Shown here: in pieces, positions 26,567 through 35,161 of the stretch
Position numbering within the stretch: the stretch's first letter is position 1
Layout of the letters: each line of letters starts with the position of its first letter
NCBI GenBank assembly: GCA_026390995.1
Contig: JAPLEX010000076.1
Coordinates: 1 to 56,209, forward strand
DNA: 56,209 bases
Reading direction: 5' to 3'
Origin: Flavobacterium sp.
Lineage (GTDB): Bacteria; Bacteroidota; Bacteroidia; Flavobacteriales; Flavobacteriaceae
The notes under the pieces: generated by a model
What the model was told of the DNA's origin: nothing
Databases searched by the model: none
The model's input: only the letters and a program-made list of their open reading frames with translations
Made by a program: the position numbers and the translations under genes

Positions 26567-26597
26567 AAAAAAAGCCTCCCGATGGGAGGCTTTTTTT
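26567..26597. terminator. Bidirectional terminator
   Basis: A 14-bp stem with core AGCCTCCC/GGGAGGCT and loop GAT, flanked by seven A and seven T. It serves the convergent genes at 25338 (plus) and 26616 (minus). The stem core is shared with 3690-3717 and 27193-27217. Confidence 0.9.
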
Positions 26598-26615
26598 ATG
26601 CATTGGGAATATATA

Positions 26616-27095
26616 TTATAATTTATAACCCAAGCCTATTAAAAAGTGACTTACCTTTAAATCACCTGTTAAACCAATGTCGTAACGAGATTCAACAAAC
26701 AATTCATCTGTAATATCATAAGACCCACCAACACCTAAACTAAATCTAGTTTTTTCAGTATCTTCTGAAATCATGCTATAATACAAGGAAGGACCTGCCA
26801 ATAAATTTAACTTATCCGATACATTGTATTTTGCTAAGACAGGGATACTTAAAAAAGAATAATTTATACCGTATTTAGAAGCGGTATGGTAATTTAAACC
26901 GGGTTGAATTTTAATTTGATCTGACATATCAAAATCGGCAAAGCCACCAAAGAAAAATCCTGAAGCACTATCCGAACCTCCATTTGCACTTAATGTTACC
27001 ATGTCAAGGCCACCCTTAATTCCAAATTTCATGTCTTGCGCGTTAGCAAAACCAAATGCACATACTGCGATTGCAGTTAAAATAATTTTTTTCAT
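26616..27095 (-). CDS. Porin-family outer-membrane beta-barrel protein (paralogue B)
   Basis: A 159-aa barrel with signal peptide ending FGFANAQ, mature start DMKFGIKGGLDMV and end FLIGLGYKL. It is a close paralogue of 17609-18088. Its leader and signal peptide are nearly identical in DNA to those of the next gene (27238-27966), although the mature proteins differ. A single ATAGGTA half-site (27117-27123) lies upstream, at the wrong distance for a regulon promoter and without its partner heptamer. Function unknown. Confidence 0.8.
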   Translation of the reverse strand: MKKIILTAIAVCAFGFANAQDMKFGIKGGLDMVTLSANGGSDSASGFFFGGFADFDMSDQIKIQPGLNYHTASKYGINYSFLSIPVLAKYNVSDKLNLLAGPSLYYSMISEDTEKTRFSLGVGGSYDITDELFVESRYDIGLTGDLKVSHFLIGLGYKL

Positions 27096-27192
27096 AATTA
27101 AAGTTTGTTTAAATTAATAGGTATAAAAATAAGCATACTCGCCAAGACAATAAATTATTGTTTGTATTCTTATAAACAATATTATCAACAAA

Positions 27193-27217
27193 AAAAGCCT
27201 CCCAGTGGGAGGCTTTT
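27193..27217 (-). terminator. Terminator of the 27238 gene
   Basis: Stem AAAAGCCTCCC/GGGAGGCTTTT with loop AGT, followed on the minus strand by further T residues; 20 bp past the stop codon. Confidence 0.85.
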
Positions 27218-27237
27218 GTACTTTTTTGGTAAAAATA

Positions 27238-27966
27238 CTAGAAGTGTAAAGTCAAGTTCACAGAACCAGAAGTAACACCACCTAAATTAGTATTTGAAGT
27301 TGATTTACCTTCAAGATCTACAGTTGCTGGATCCTTATCATCGTATTTGCTTTTCCCGTTTGAAGCTATGTTCAATCCGTAGTTATACTGTGCCCCAATA
27401 GACATTTTTGGCAAAATGAAATACTCTGCACCAATGAAACCATTTAGACCTAAACCTAACGTTGTGCCTGCATCATAAGAACGATTTGCAACTAAGTTGT
27501 TGGTTTCAGACCATTTAGTAGATGTAAAGTTGATCGTAGCATCAGCACCATAAAAACCTTGCAAACGCGTAGAACCTTTTCTCCACTCTTTTCCTAAACC
27601 AGCGCTAAGAGCCAATGTTGACTGTTTGTAAGTTGCAAAAACTGGACCTCCTGGAACAGCACCTCCAACAAAATTGTTACTTCCAAAACCTACATTAGCA
27701 ACATATCTAGTTGCAGTTTTGTCAGTAATGAATTTTTTTCCAACAAAAGAATTGGTAACAGGAGAAGTAGCTGTAAATCCACCTGTAGAAGGCACATTTC
27801 CTCCAGCAACTTGACCAAAATACACTAAAAATGGATTTGCTTGAAATGAGATAGCCCAATCTCCAGCTTCTGGAAGATAATTTTCACCTTTTTTTGATTT
27901 TAAGTCTTGCGCGTTAGCAAAACCGAATGCACATACTGCAATAGCAGATAAAATAATTTTTTTCAT
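27238..27966 (-). CDS. Outer-membrane beta-barrel protein
   Basis: A 242-aa exported protein with signal peptide MKKIILSAIAVCAFGFANAQ. The mature part has alternating strands (ISFQANPFLVYFG, YVANVGFG, LALSAGLGKEWRK, LGLGLNGFIGAEYF, IGAQYNYGLNI) and ends VNLTLHF, as expected for an outer-membrane barrel of about 10-12 strands. Gly/Asn/Thr-rich loops lie between. No specific family is recognised. Its signal-peptide region matches that of 26616-27095 almost base for base. Confidence 0.75.
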   Translation of the reverse strand: MKKIILSAIAVCAFGFANAQDLKSKKGENYLPEAGDWAISFQANPFLVYFGQVAGGNVPSTGGFTATSPVTNSFVGKKFITDKTATRYVANVGFGSNNFVGGAVPGGPVFATYKQSTLALSAGLGKEWRKGSTRLQGFYGADATINFTSTKWSETNNLVANRSYDAGTTLGLGLNGFIGAEYFILPKMSIGAQYNYGLNIASNGKSKYDDKDPATVDLEGKSTSNTNLGGVTSGSVNLTLHF

Positions 27967-28268
27967 AATTTAAGTTTGTTTAAAATTAGTACGCCAAAAA
28001 TAGATTTAACAAAAACGTTATCGGTAAAAATAAACCTATAGTTATTAACAAAGTTATTAACATATTTGGTTGACAACTTGGAAAAACACAGTAAACATAA
28101 GCGTTAAGGCAATTATGAAAGCCTGTGCATTGTTAATAAGCCTTGGCTTTTTTTGCAGTATTCTTATTTGTAGGCAGCCCCAAATTCTTGAAGAATAGTT
28201 GTTTCTAAGAACTAGGCACTACCCTTTGTCTAGATTATTCCCTACTTTTGGTGCAAATTCTTAGACCC
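27967..28268. other. Non-coding gap before aroQ
   Basis: No gene is visible. The gap holds two direct copies of GTTATTAACA (28041-28050 and 28053-28062), a small AAGCC-TT-GGCTT hairpin followed by seven T (about 28139-28156) that looks like a terminator or the end of a small RNA, and a TACTTTTG -7-like box (28243-28250) in front of aroQ. Confidence 0.45.
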
Positions 28269-28697
28269 ATGCAGCCCAGAACTATCCTCATCATCAACGG
28301 CCCCAACCTCAACCTATTGGGACAACGCGAACCCGAAGTATACGGATCGGGAACATTTGACGATTTTTTTACACATTTACAAAAAGATTTTCCGCAGGTA
28401 ACCCTCTCCTATTATCAGAGCAACATTGAAGGCGAACTGATCAACAAAATTCAAGAAGCCGGATTTGGCGCAGTAGATGGCATCATACTCAACGCCGCCG
28501 CCTACACCCACACCTCGGTAGGCATCGCCGACGCAGTAAAAGCAATATCCTGTCCTGTGATAGAAGTACACATCTCCAACACCTATGCCCGCGAGAGCTT
28601 TCGTCATCATTCCTATATCGCGCCGCATGCCAAAGGTGTAATCGTGGGTTTCGGATTACACAGTTATACCTTGGCCTTGCAATCGTTTTTACTTTAA
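28269..28697 (+). CDS. aroQ: Type II 3-dehydroquinate dehydratase
   Basis: A 142-aa enzyme of the shikimate pathway (3-dehydroquinate to 3-dehydroshikimate). It shows INGPNLNLLGQREPEVYG (with the catalytic Tyr), SNIEGELI, ILNAAAYTHTSVGIADA and VIEVHISNTYARESFRHHS, all family signatures. The ATG at 28269 gives the usual dodecamer-type length; 28248 would add seven unrelated residues. It is followed after 8 bp by the DUF5686 gene. Confidence 0.95.
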   Translation: MQPRTILIINGPNLNLLGQREPEVYGSGTFDDFFTHLQKDFPQVTLSYYQSNIEGELINKIQEAGFGAVDGIILNAAAYTHTSVGIADAVKAISCPVIEVHISNTYARESFRHHSYIAPHAKGVIVGFGLHSYTLALQSFLL

Positions 28698-28705
28698 TAT
28701 AAGAT

Positions 28706-31162
28706 ATGAAAAATAGTCTATTACTTTGGGTTTGCCTGATGGGAATCACTGCTTTTGCCCAACTCAAAGGAACCGTGCGCGACGAAAAAGGCCTCCCGTT
28801 GCCGCAAGTTTCGGTCTACTACGAAAACACCTATGTGGGCACGACTTCCAACGACAAAGGCCAATTTGAAATTGGCAAGCAAACCAAAACCTTGGTGTTT
28901 CAGTACTTGGGCTACCAAACCAAAAAAATAGTGGTCTCAGCCGAAACCAATTCGCCACTAGAAGTTATTCTGGATGAAGCCAACATCACGCTCAACGAAG
29001 TAGTAATCAACAAAAAAGCCAATCCGGCCAATGCTATTATCAAAGCGGCCATTGCGGCGCGCAAAGACAATGCCATCAAAAATGAAAATTACACCTCCGA
29101 TTTTTACTCCCGCGGTTTGTTTAAAATACACAAGGCGCCCAAGAAAATATTGGGCCAAAAATTTGATGCCTTTGACGAAATCCTCGACTCCACGCGCAGC
29201 GGTATTTTGTATTTATCCGAAACGGTTTCTAAACTCAGCTACAGCAAACCCAATCGCCTTGACGAAGTAATTGTAGCCTCGAAAGTGAGCGGGAAAGACA
29301 ACGGCTTTAGCTTTAATAATGCCGCCTCGGCCGAGTTTGATTTTTATGCCAATACGCTGCCGTTTGAAGTGCCTGTGATTTCGCCCATCGCGCAAAATGC
29401 TTTTAACTACTACAAATATCAATTGGAGGGCACTTTTTTTGACGACCAATCGCAACAAATCAACAAAATAAAAGTCACGCCCAAACGAGAGACCGAACCC
29501 GCTTTTTCCGGATACATATATATTGTAGACGACAGCTGGGCGATTTATGCGGTTGACGTGCACATTGCCGGCAAATTAATCCAGATTCCGGCGTTGAATA
29601 GCTTGCAGCTGAGCCAAAGTTTTAGTTACAACCGCAGCGATCGGCGATGGACCAAGAACACCCAAAAACTAAGCTTTGAAGCGGGAATGATGCAAATCAA
29701 TTTTTCGGGCGGATTTACCTATGTGTATTCCAATTACAACTTTGAACCCACAAACACCAAAAAAGAAAACAAACGCGAAGTCTTGCGCTTTGAACTCAAC
29801 GCCAATAAAAAAGATGTCACGTTTTGGAATGCGGAGCGTCCGGTGCCACTCACCGAAGAGGAAAGTGCTGACTACTTGAAAAAAGAGACCTTGCAAACCA
29901 AGAAAAAATCAAAAACCTATCTAGATTCAATGGATAGAAAAAGCAACAAATTTGAATTGCTTGATCTCATCACAGGCTACACCTACAAAAACTCTTTTTT
30001 AAGAAAGGAAGTCAACTACGCAGGATTTTTGAAAGGTGTTGAATACAATACCGTGCAGGGCTGGAACCTCAGCACCGAATTGAGTTACCGCCAACGCAGC
30101 GCCGAAGACCGCACCTTTTACAGTTTTGGAACCAAGCTCAATTATGGCATAGCCGATGCAAAATTTCGAGGCCGCGTGTTTTATACCCATAAATTGAGTA
30201 ACCAAACGCAAGCAAGAGTAAATGTGGCGGGCGGAAGTGAACTGACCCAATTTAATGCCGAAAACCCAATCTCTGGTTTGGTCAATTCGGTGAGCACTTT
30301 GTTATTTAAAGATAATTACGCCAAGTACTACGCCCGAAATTTTGCACAACTGCAGTATGGACAAGAGGTAGTAAACGGCATTTATCTGAATGCAAAAGTT
30401 GACTTTTCTGAGCGCAAGCCCGAGTTTAATCACGCTGATTACGTGGTGTTTAACAAATCGATTCCCTACACCTCCAACAATCCCTTATACCCCACCAATT
30501 ATACCACAGCCGCCATTGAGCATCACCAATTGGGCAAGTTTATGCTGCAGGCCAAGTTTCGATTCAAGCAAGAATACTGGTCTCGTCCCGACGGAAAATT
30601 TAATTTACCCAACGACAAATTTCCCGAACTGGGATTACAATGGGAACAAGGCGTTTTGGGTTCTGATCCCAAATACAAGTATACCGTATTGAGTTGCAGT
30701 GTAGATTATACGCTATATCTTCGAAACAAGGGCGTGAGTAGTTTTCATGCAGAAGCGGGAAAATTTGCAAATGCTCAAAACATATCCTTTGTAGACTATA
30801 AACATTTTAACGGCAATCAAACGCATTTTGGCAACGAAGAACAATACCTAAATCGATTTAATTTACTGCCCTATTACAGCAGCAGTACCAACGATGCTTT
30901 TATGCAGGCACATGCCGAACACGATGACAAAGGCTATCTCATGAATAAAATTCCGTTGCTCAATAAACTGCAATCTACCTTAATTTTAGGCTACCACAAT
31001 TTGTGCCTTCCCCACCGATTGCCCTACCACGAATTTAGCGTGGGCTTAAATAATTTGGGGTTTGGGAAAGTAAAATTCTTCCGAATTGACTATGTGCGCA
31101 GTTACCAAAACGGTTACTTGGGTGACGGGGTAATTTTTGGAGTAAAAATCTTGAATTTATAA
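28706..31162 (+). CDS. DUF5686 outer-membrane protein with carboxypeptidase-like domain
   Basis: An 818-aa protein with signal peptide (cleavage after ITAFAQ, about residue 19) and an N-terminal carboxypeptidase-regulatory-like domain (about 20-95, LKGTVRDEKGLPLPQVSVYY). A long DUF5686 region then ends in a predicted barrel. Bacteroidota encode several such proteins; their exact function is not established. It is probably co-transcribed with aroQ and overlaps the convergent CDF gene by 6 bp. Confidence 0.88.
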   Translation: MKNSLLLWVCLMGITAFAQLKGTVRDEKGLPLPQVSVYYENTYVGTTSNDKGQFEIGKQTKTLVFQYLGYQTKKIVVSAETNSPLEVILDEANITLNEVVINKKANPANAIIKAAIAARKDNAIKNENYTSDFYSRGLFKIHKAPKKILGQKFDAFDEILDSTRSGILYLSETVSKLSYSKPNRLDEVIVASKVSGKDNGFSFNNAASAEFDFYANTLPFEVPVISPIAQNAFNYYKYQLEGTFFDDQSQQINKIKVTPKRETEPAFSGYIYIVDDSWAIYAVDVHIAGKLIQIPALNSLQLSQSFSYNRSDRRWTKNTQKLSFEAGMMQINFSGGFTYVYSNYNFEPTNTKKENKREVLRFELNANKKDVTFWNAERPVPLTEEESADYLKKETLQTKKKSKTYLDSMDRKSNKFELLDLITGYTYKNSFLRKEVNYAGFLKGVEYNTVQGWNLSTELSYRQRSAEDRTFYSFGTKLNYGIADAKFRGRVFYTHKLSNQTQARVNVAGGSELTQFNAENPISGLVNSVSTLLFKDNYAKYYARNFAQLQYGQEVVNGIYLNAKVDFSERKPEFNHADYVVFNKSIPYTSNNPLYPTNYTTAAIEHHQLGKFMLQAKFRFKQEYWSRPDGKFNLPNDKFPELGLQWEQGVLGSDPKYKYTVLSCSVDYTLYLRNKGVSSFHAEAGKFANAQNISFVDYKHFNGNQTHFGNEEQYLNRFNLLPYYSSSTNDAFMQAHAEHDDKGYLMNKIPLLNKLQSTLILGYHNLCLPHRLPYHEFSVGLNNLGFGKVKFFRIDYVRSYQNGYLGDGVIFGVKILNL

Positions 31163-32035
31163 CCCGGCATAATGCGGTTCGATGTGAATGAGCACATGAC
31201 CCAATGCCGGAAGTTCGGTGCGCAAGGTATCTTTGAGTTGGTGCGCAATATCGTGGCCATCCTTTACCGAAATTTGTCCGTTTACCACCGCATGTAAATC
31301 AACGTGGTACTTCATGCCCGATTTTCGGATAAAACATTTTTCGGTATCGATAACTCCCGGTACGCGCTGCGCCACTTCGCGAATTTGTACAATCAGGTCG
31401 TCGTAGACATGCTCGTCCATGATTTCGCCTAAGGCCGGACGGAAAATTAAATAGCTGTTGTAAAAGATAAATCCGGCAGCAAACAAGGCGGCCCAATCAT
31501 CGGCAGATTCGTAGCCTTTTCCCATTAGTAAAGCCACTGAAATACCTATAAAAGCGGCTACCGAAGTAATCGCATCGCTGCGGTGGTGCCAGGCATCGGC
31601 TTCTAAGGCCGAACTATTGGTTTCCTTGGCACGACGCATTACTTTGCGAAACGAAAATTCTTTCCACAAAATTATTACGCCCAAAAAAAGCAAGGTCCAC
31701 GATTTGGGCAAGGCATGGGGTGTGCCAATATTCAAGATACTTTCGTAGGCAATTATTGTTGCAGAGGTTATTAAAAAACCAACCACCAAAAAGGTGATGA
31801 GTGGTTCGGCACGCCCGTGCCCATAAGGGTGATTCTCGTCGGCGGGTTTGTTGGAATATTTGATGCCAAACAACACCAAAAAGGACGAAAAAATATCGGT
31901 GGTCGACTCAATTGCATCGGCAATCAGGGCATACGAATTTCCAAAATAACCGGCTACTCCTTTCACCAAAGCCAAGCATGCATTACTGATAATGCTAAAA
32001 TAGGTAGATCGTATAGCGGTTTGCTCGTTGGTCAT
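31157..32035 (-). CDS. Cation diffusion facilitator transporter (core copy)
   Basis: A 292-aa inner-membrane metal/proton antiporter. Six membrane helices cover about 1-205. Metal-site motifs are ADAIESTTDIFSS (helix 2) and ADAWHHRSDAITS (helix 5), with HPYGHGRAEPL between; a cytoplasmic domain (about 210-292) ends HVLIHIEPH. Zn(II) or Fe(II) export is usual for the family. It is the last gene of the DUF493-DUF4290-murA operon (2-bp gap after murA). A second copy, roughly 80% identical by eye, is encoded on the mobile element at 47638. Confidence 0.93.
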   Translation of the reverse strand: MTNEQTAIRSTYFSIISNACLALVKGVAGYFGNSYALIADAIESTTDIFSSFLVLFGIKYSNKPADENHPYGHGRAEPLITFLVVGFLITSATIIAYESILNIGTPHALPKSWTLLFLGVIILWKEFSFRKVMRRAKETNSSALEADAWHHRSDAITSVAAFIGISVALLMGKGYESADDWAALFAAGFIFYNSYLIFRPALGEIMDEHVYDDLIVQIREVAQRVPGVIDTEKCFIRKSGMKYHVDLHAVVNGQISVKDGHDIAHQLKDTLRTELPALGHVLIHIEPHYAGL

Positions 32036-32037
32036 TA

Positions 32038-33348
32038 TTATACGCGAACAATATTAGCGCCTAAGGCACGCAAACGTTCATCTATGCGCTCGTAACCTCG
32101 ATCAATTTGTTCGATGTTTTGTATGGTACTGGTCCCCTTAGCTGATAGAGCTGCAATCAATAAAGAAATCCCGGCGCGAATATCGGGCGAAGACATAGTG
32201 GTCGCTTTGAGTTGGGATTTAAAATTGTGTCCCATAACCACCGCGCGGTGCGGATCACACAACATAATTTTGGCGCCCATATCGATTAGTTTATCCACAA
32301 AGAACAAACGACTTTCAAACATTTTTTGGTGAATCAACACATCGCCATTGGCTTGGGTAGCCACAACCAAAACAATACTCAATAAATCGGGAGTAAATCC
32401 GGGCCAAGGCGCATCGGCAATGGTTAGGATCGATCCGTCTATGTCGGTTTTAATTTCGTAGCCGTCTTTGTGTTCAGGAATGTAAATATCGTCACCACGT
32501 CGTTCTAGCGTTATTCCTAATTTGCGGAAGGTATTAGGAATCACACCCAAGTTGTCCCAACTCACATTTTTGATGGTGATCTCGCTGCGTGTCATCGCGG
32601 CCAATCCAATCCAACTGCCAATCTCAATCATATCAGGCAAGATGCGGTGATCACAGCCACCTAATTGGGCAACGCCTTCTATGGTAAGCATGTTTGATCC
32701 TACTCCACTGATGTTGGCCCCCATGCTTTTGAGCATTTTGCACAATTGTTGCAAATAGGGTTCACAAGCGGCGTTATAAATAGTTGTTGTGCCTTTGGCC
32801 AAAACTGCTGCCATTACAATGTTGGCGGTTCCGGTAACTGAAGCTTCGTCAAGTAACATATAGGTTCCGGTGAGGCCATTGGGTGCTTCAACCCCATAAA
32901 AATGGTCTTCGCGGTTGTAACGAAAGGCTGCACCCAAGTTGATGAATCCTTCAAAGTGCGTATCCAAACGGCGGCGACCAATTTTGTCCCCACCTGGTTT
33001 TGGAATGTATCCTTTGCCAAAACGCGCCAATAAAGGTCCAACGATCATGATTGATCCACGCAAAGATCCTCCTTCTTTTTTAAAGGCTTCGGTTTCTAGG
33101 TAGCCCACATTTACTTCGTCGGCTTGAAACGTGATGGAACCGGGTCCGTTTTTTTGAATTTTAACGCCCAAATTACCCAATAAAGTAATGAGTTTATTGA
33201 CGTCAATGATATCGGGAATGTTGTTGATTGTTACTTTTTCGGGGGTGAGCAACACCGCACACAAAATTTGTAATGCTTCGTTTTTGGCTCCTTGCGGACT
33301 GATTTCTCCTTTAAGTCGGATGCCTCCTTCTATTTTAAATGTTCCCAT
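32038..33348 (-). CDS. murA: UDP-GlcNAc 1-carboxyvinyltransferase MurA with Asp in place of the catalytic Cys
   Basis: A 436-aa cytosolic enzyme for the first committed step of peptidoglycan synthesis (enolpyruvyl transfer from PEP to UDP-GlcNAc). The length is normal, with KNEALQILCAVLL at the N-terminus and TGTYMLLDEASVTGTANI mid-protein. The active-site loop reads KPGGDKIGRRRLDTHF: Asp121 stands where E. coli MurA has Cys115, the residue alkylated by fosfomycin. It follows DUF4290 by 28 bp and precedes the CDF gene by 2 bp. Confidence 0.95.
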   Translation of the reverse strand: MGTFKIEGGIRLKGEISPQGAKNEALQILCAVLLTPEKVTINNIPDIIDVNKLITLLGNLGVKIQKNGPGSITFQADEVNVGYLETEAFKKEGGSLRGSIMIVGPLLARFGKGYIPKPGGDKIGRRRLDTHFEGFINLGAAFRYNREDHFYGVEAPNGLTGTYMLLDEASVTGTANIVMAAVLAKGTTTIYNAACEPYLQQLCKMLKSMGANISGVGSNMLTIEGVAQLGGCDHRILPDMIEIGSWIGLAAMTRSEITIKNVSWDNLGVIPNTFRKLGITLERRGDDIYIPEHKDGYEIKTDIDGSILTIADAPWPGFTPDLLSIVLVVATQANGDVLIHQKMFESRLFFVDKLIDMGAKIMLCDPHRAVVMGHNFKSQLKATTMSSPDIRAGISLLIAALSAKGTSTIQNIEQIDRGYERIDERLRALGANIVRV

Positions 33349-33376
33349 ATGCTTTGGTATTTTGCCTGCTTAGTTG

Positions 33377-34096
33377 CTATTGGTTTTGTTTAAAATTATT
33401 GTTTTTCTGAAACGGCTTGGGTTTCTTTTTGTTCTGGTTTTGGTTTTTTGGTGGAGCAACCGACATGATTTTGTTGGACATGCGCTTGTTGGTGCGCATC
33501 AAATCGGTGGTGTTGACCAACTCTTCTTCACTGTGCAATAAATTGAGTTTGCCTTCTGACAATTCTATGAGATGCTCAAAGATTACGTCATCTTTCACGG
33601 TGTCTTTGTTCCAGCTCAAGTAGGATTTCTTCATGTGGTTGGCAATCACTTTCACCAAGGCACTTTTCATTTCGCCTTCTTCCCACTTGTTGGCTACATC
33701 AATCATGTACTTGATGTTGTTGCCATAAAAACGGTATTTGGGAAAATTTTGCGGGTAGTTAATCGGATCGGGTTTGAGTTGCAAGACCTCGCGCGAAGGA
33801 ATCGGATAGGGCGAATCGACCTCCAATTTAAAATCAGACATGATAAACAACTGGTCCCACAACTTGTGCTGAAAATCGGGCACATCGCGCAAATGCGGAT
33901 TCAAACTGCCCATCACTTGAATAATGTGCTTGGCCACTTTGTTGCGTTCGTCGCGATCGGCAATTTCGGTTACTTGATCGATGAGTTTTTGCAAATGACG
34001 TCCGTATTCGGGAATAATGAGGTGCTTGCGCTCCGAATTGTATTCTAAATTGCCCACTACGTCGTTGGCATTTTCTTTGATGTATTTTGAAACCAT
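33377..34096 (-). CDS. DUF4290 domain protein
   Basis: A 239-aa soluble protein of the Bacteroidota-specific DUF4290 family (start MVSKYIKENANDVVGNLEYN). The first 190 residues are helical; the end is a basic, Asn/Lys/Gln-rich tail (KNQNQNKKKPKPFQKNNN), which hints at nucleic-acid or ribosome contact. Function unknown. It lies between DUF493 (3-bp gap) and murA in one operon. Confidence 0.87.
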   Translation of the reverse strand: MVSKYIKENANDVVGNLEYNSERKHLIIPEYGRHLQKLIDQVTEIADRDERNKVAKHIIQVMGSLNPHLRDVPDFQHKLWDQLFIMSDFKLEVDSPYPIPSREVLQLKPDPINYPQNFPKYRFYGNNIKYMIDVANKWEEGEMKSALVKVIANHMKKSYLSWNKDTVKDDVIFEHLIELSEGKLNLLHSEEELVNTTDLMRTNKRMSNKIMSVAPPKNQNQNKKKPKPFQKNNNFKQNQ

Positions 34097-34099
34097 AGT

Positions 34100-34396
34100 T
34101 TAGAGTGAGATAATGCCTTCTACAGTAGACACTTCTATGTATTTATCGATTATTTCTTGGGAATTTTTCATGAGCACATCTACCGACAAACTCGTGAATT
34201 TTCCCGTTTTGGATTGGGTAGTTTTAATGACTGCACCCATGCAATCAAAGGCGTTGGCCACCGTTGCAATTTTTTCGGGATCAGTGGGAACAATAAATTT
34301 AAATAAGTATTCAGAAGGAAAAGCTGTATTCATGTCTAATTCGACTTTGAGTCGTTCGAAAAATTCGGCTGTTTTTTGGGCTTTTTCGCTGTCCAT
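34100..34396 (-). CDS. DUF493 (YbeD-like) protein
   Basis: A 98-aa protein with the ferredoxin-like fold of the YbeD family (FIVPTDPEKIATVANAF, KTGKFTSLSVDVLM). YbeD-like proteins are thought to be small regulators, but no role is fixed. The ATG at 34396 starts the conserved MDSEK...; seven extra residues from 34417 are probably untranslated. First gene of the operon that ends with the CDF gene. Confidence 0.85.
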   Translation of the reverse strand: MDSEKAQKTAEFFERLKVELDMNTAFPSEYLFKFIVPTDPEKIATVANAFDCMGAVIKTTQSKTGKFTSLSVDVLMKNSQEIIDKYIEVSTVEGIISL

Positions 34397-34542
34397 TTGT
34401 ATACAAAATAAAGGCAAATATAGGGTTTCAAATGGGATTAATAAACAAGCCCAGTGAATTTTTCATAAAGCCGTCTTTTAATTGCGATGCATTTTTTTAA
34501 TTCCAAAATAGTTTGCCTAAGTTTGCCGCTCATTGCAGCCAA

Positions 34543-35082
34543 ATGAACAAGCAACTCATTGTATTTATTGGAGGTCCTGGCACTGGCAAAACTACCCTAA
34601 TAGAGGAGTTGTTGGCCCAAGGCTATTGTTGCTATCCTGAAATTTCTAGGCAAGTTACCCTAGAAGCTCGCAAGCAAGGGATTGAACAATTGTTTCTAGA
34701 AAAGCCCCTGTTGTTTAGCGAATTACTGCTCGAAGGACGCATTAACCAATACAAAACTGCCTTAGAAGAAAAACACGAGTGGGTTTTTATAGACCGAGGC
34801 ATACCCGATGTGTTGGCCTATATGCACTACATTGGAGACAGTTACCCTACCCATTTTGATGCCGCCTGCAAAGCGCATACGTACACAAAAATATTTATTC
34901 TCCCGCCTTGGGAAGAAATATATGAATCAGACGAGGCGCGGTACGAAAGCTTTGAACAAGCTGCTCTAATTCACGAACATTTGGTAGAAACCTACCAGCA
35001 ATACGGATACACGCTCATCGAAGTACCCAAAGTATCTTTGCCAGATCGCATTGCCTTTGTTTTACAAACACTGTTGGAATAA
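34543..35082 (+). CDS. AAA_28-type P-loop ATPase/kinase
   Basis: A 179-aa soluble protein with a Walker A motif GGPGTGKTT near the start (about 9-17), EISRQVTLEAR and a Walker B-like WVFIDRGIPDVLAY. This resembles the AAA_28 family (NadR-kinase/Ttd14-like). A nucleotide- or small-molecule kinase role is possible; the substrate cannot be seen. The ATG at 34543 fits a TAAGTTTG -7 box at 34518-34525. It is divergent from DUF493 and precedes recQ. Confidence 0.8.
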   Translation: MNKQLIVFIGGPGTGKTTLIEELLAQGYCCYPEISRQVTLEARKQGIEQLFLEKPLLFSELLLEGRINQYKTALEEKHEWVFIDRGIPDVLAYMHYIGDSYPTHFDAACKAHTYTKIFILPPWEEIYESDEARYESFEQAALIHEHLVETYQQYGYTLIEVPKVSLPDRIAFVLQTLLE

Positions 35083-35161
35083 ATTTGGCGAACAGCTCGC
35101 AGGGCTACATTTTATTTTTTACTTTTAAGGGGTCGAAACTAAACTTCTATTCCTTATCTAT

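Noticed and set aside
27108..27123. A sixth regulon operator before paralogue B
   Set aside because: Only ATAGGTA is present; the other half reads TTTAAAT and the distance to the gene leaves no room for a -7 box.
30183..30199. Further TACCCAT heptamers (30183, also near 13200, 34849 and 45356)
   Set aside because: Single heptamers inside genes or the Abi RNA without an inverted partner at 7-2-7 spacing or a -7 box.
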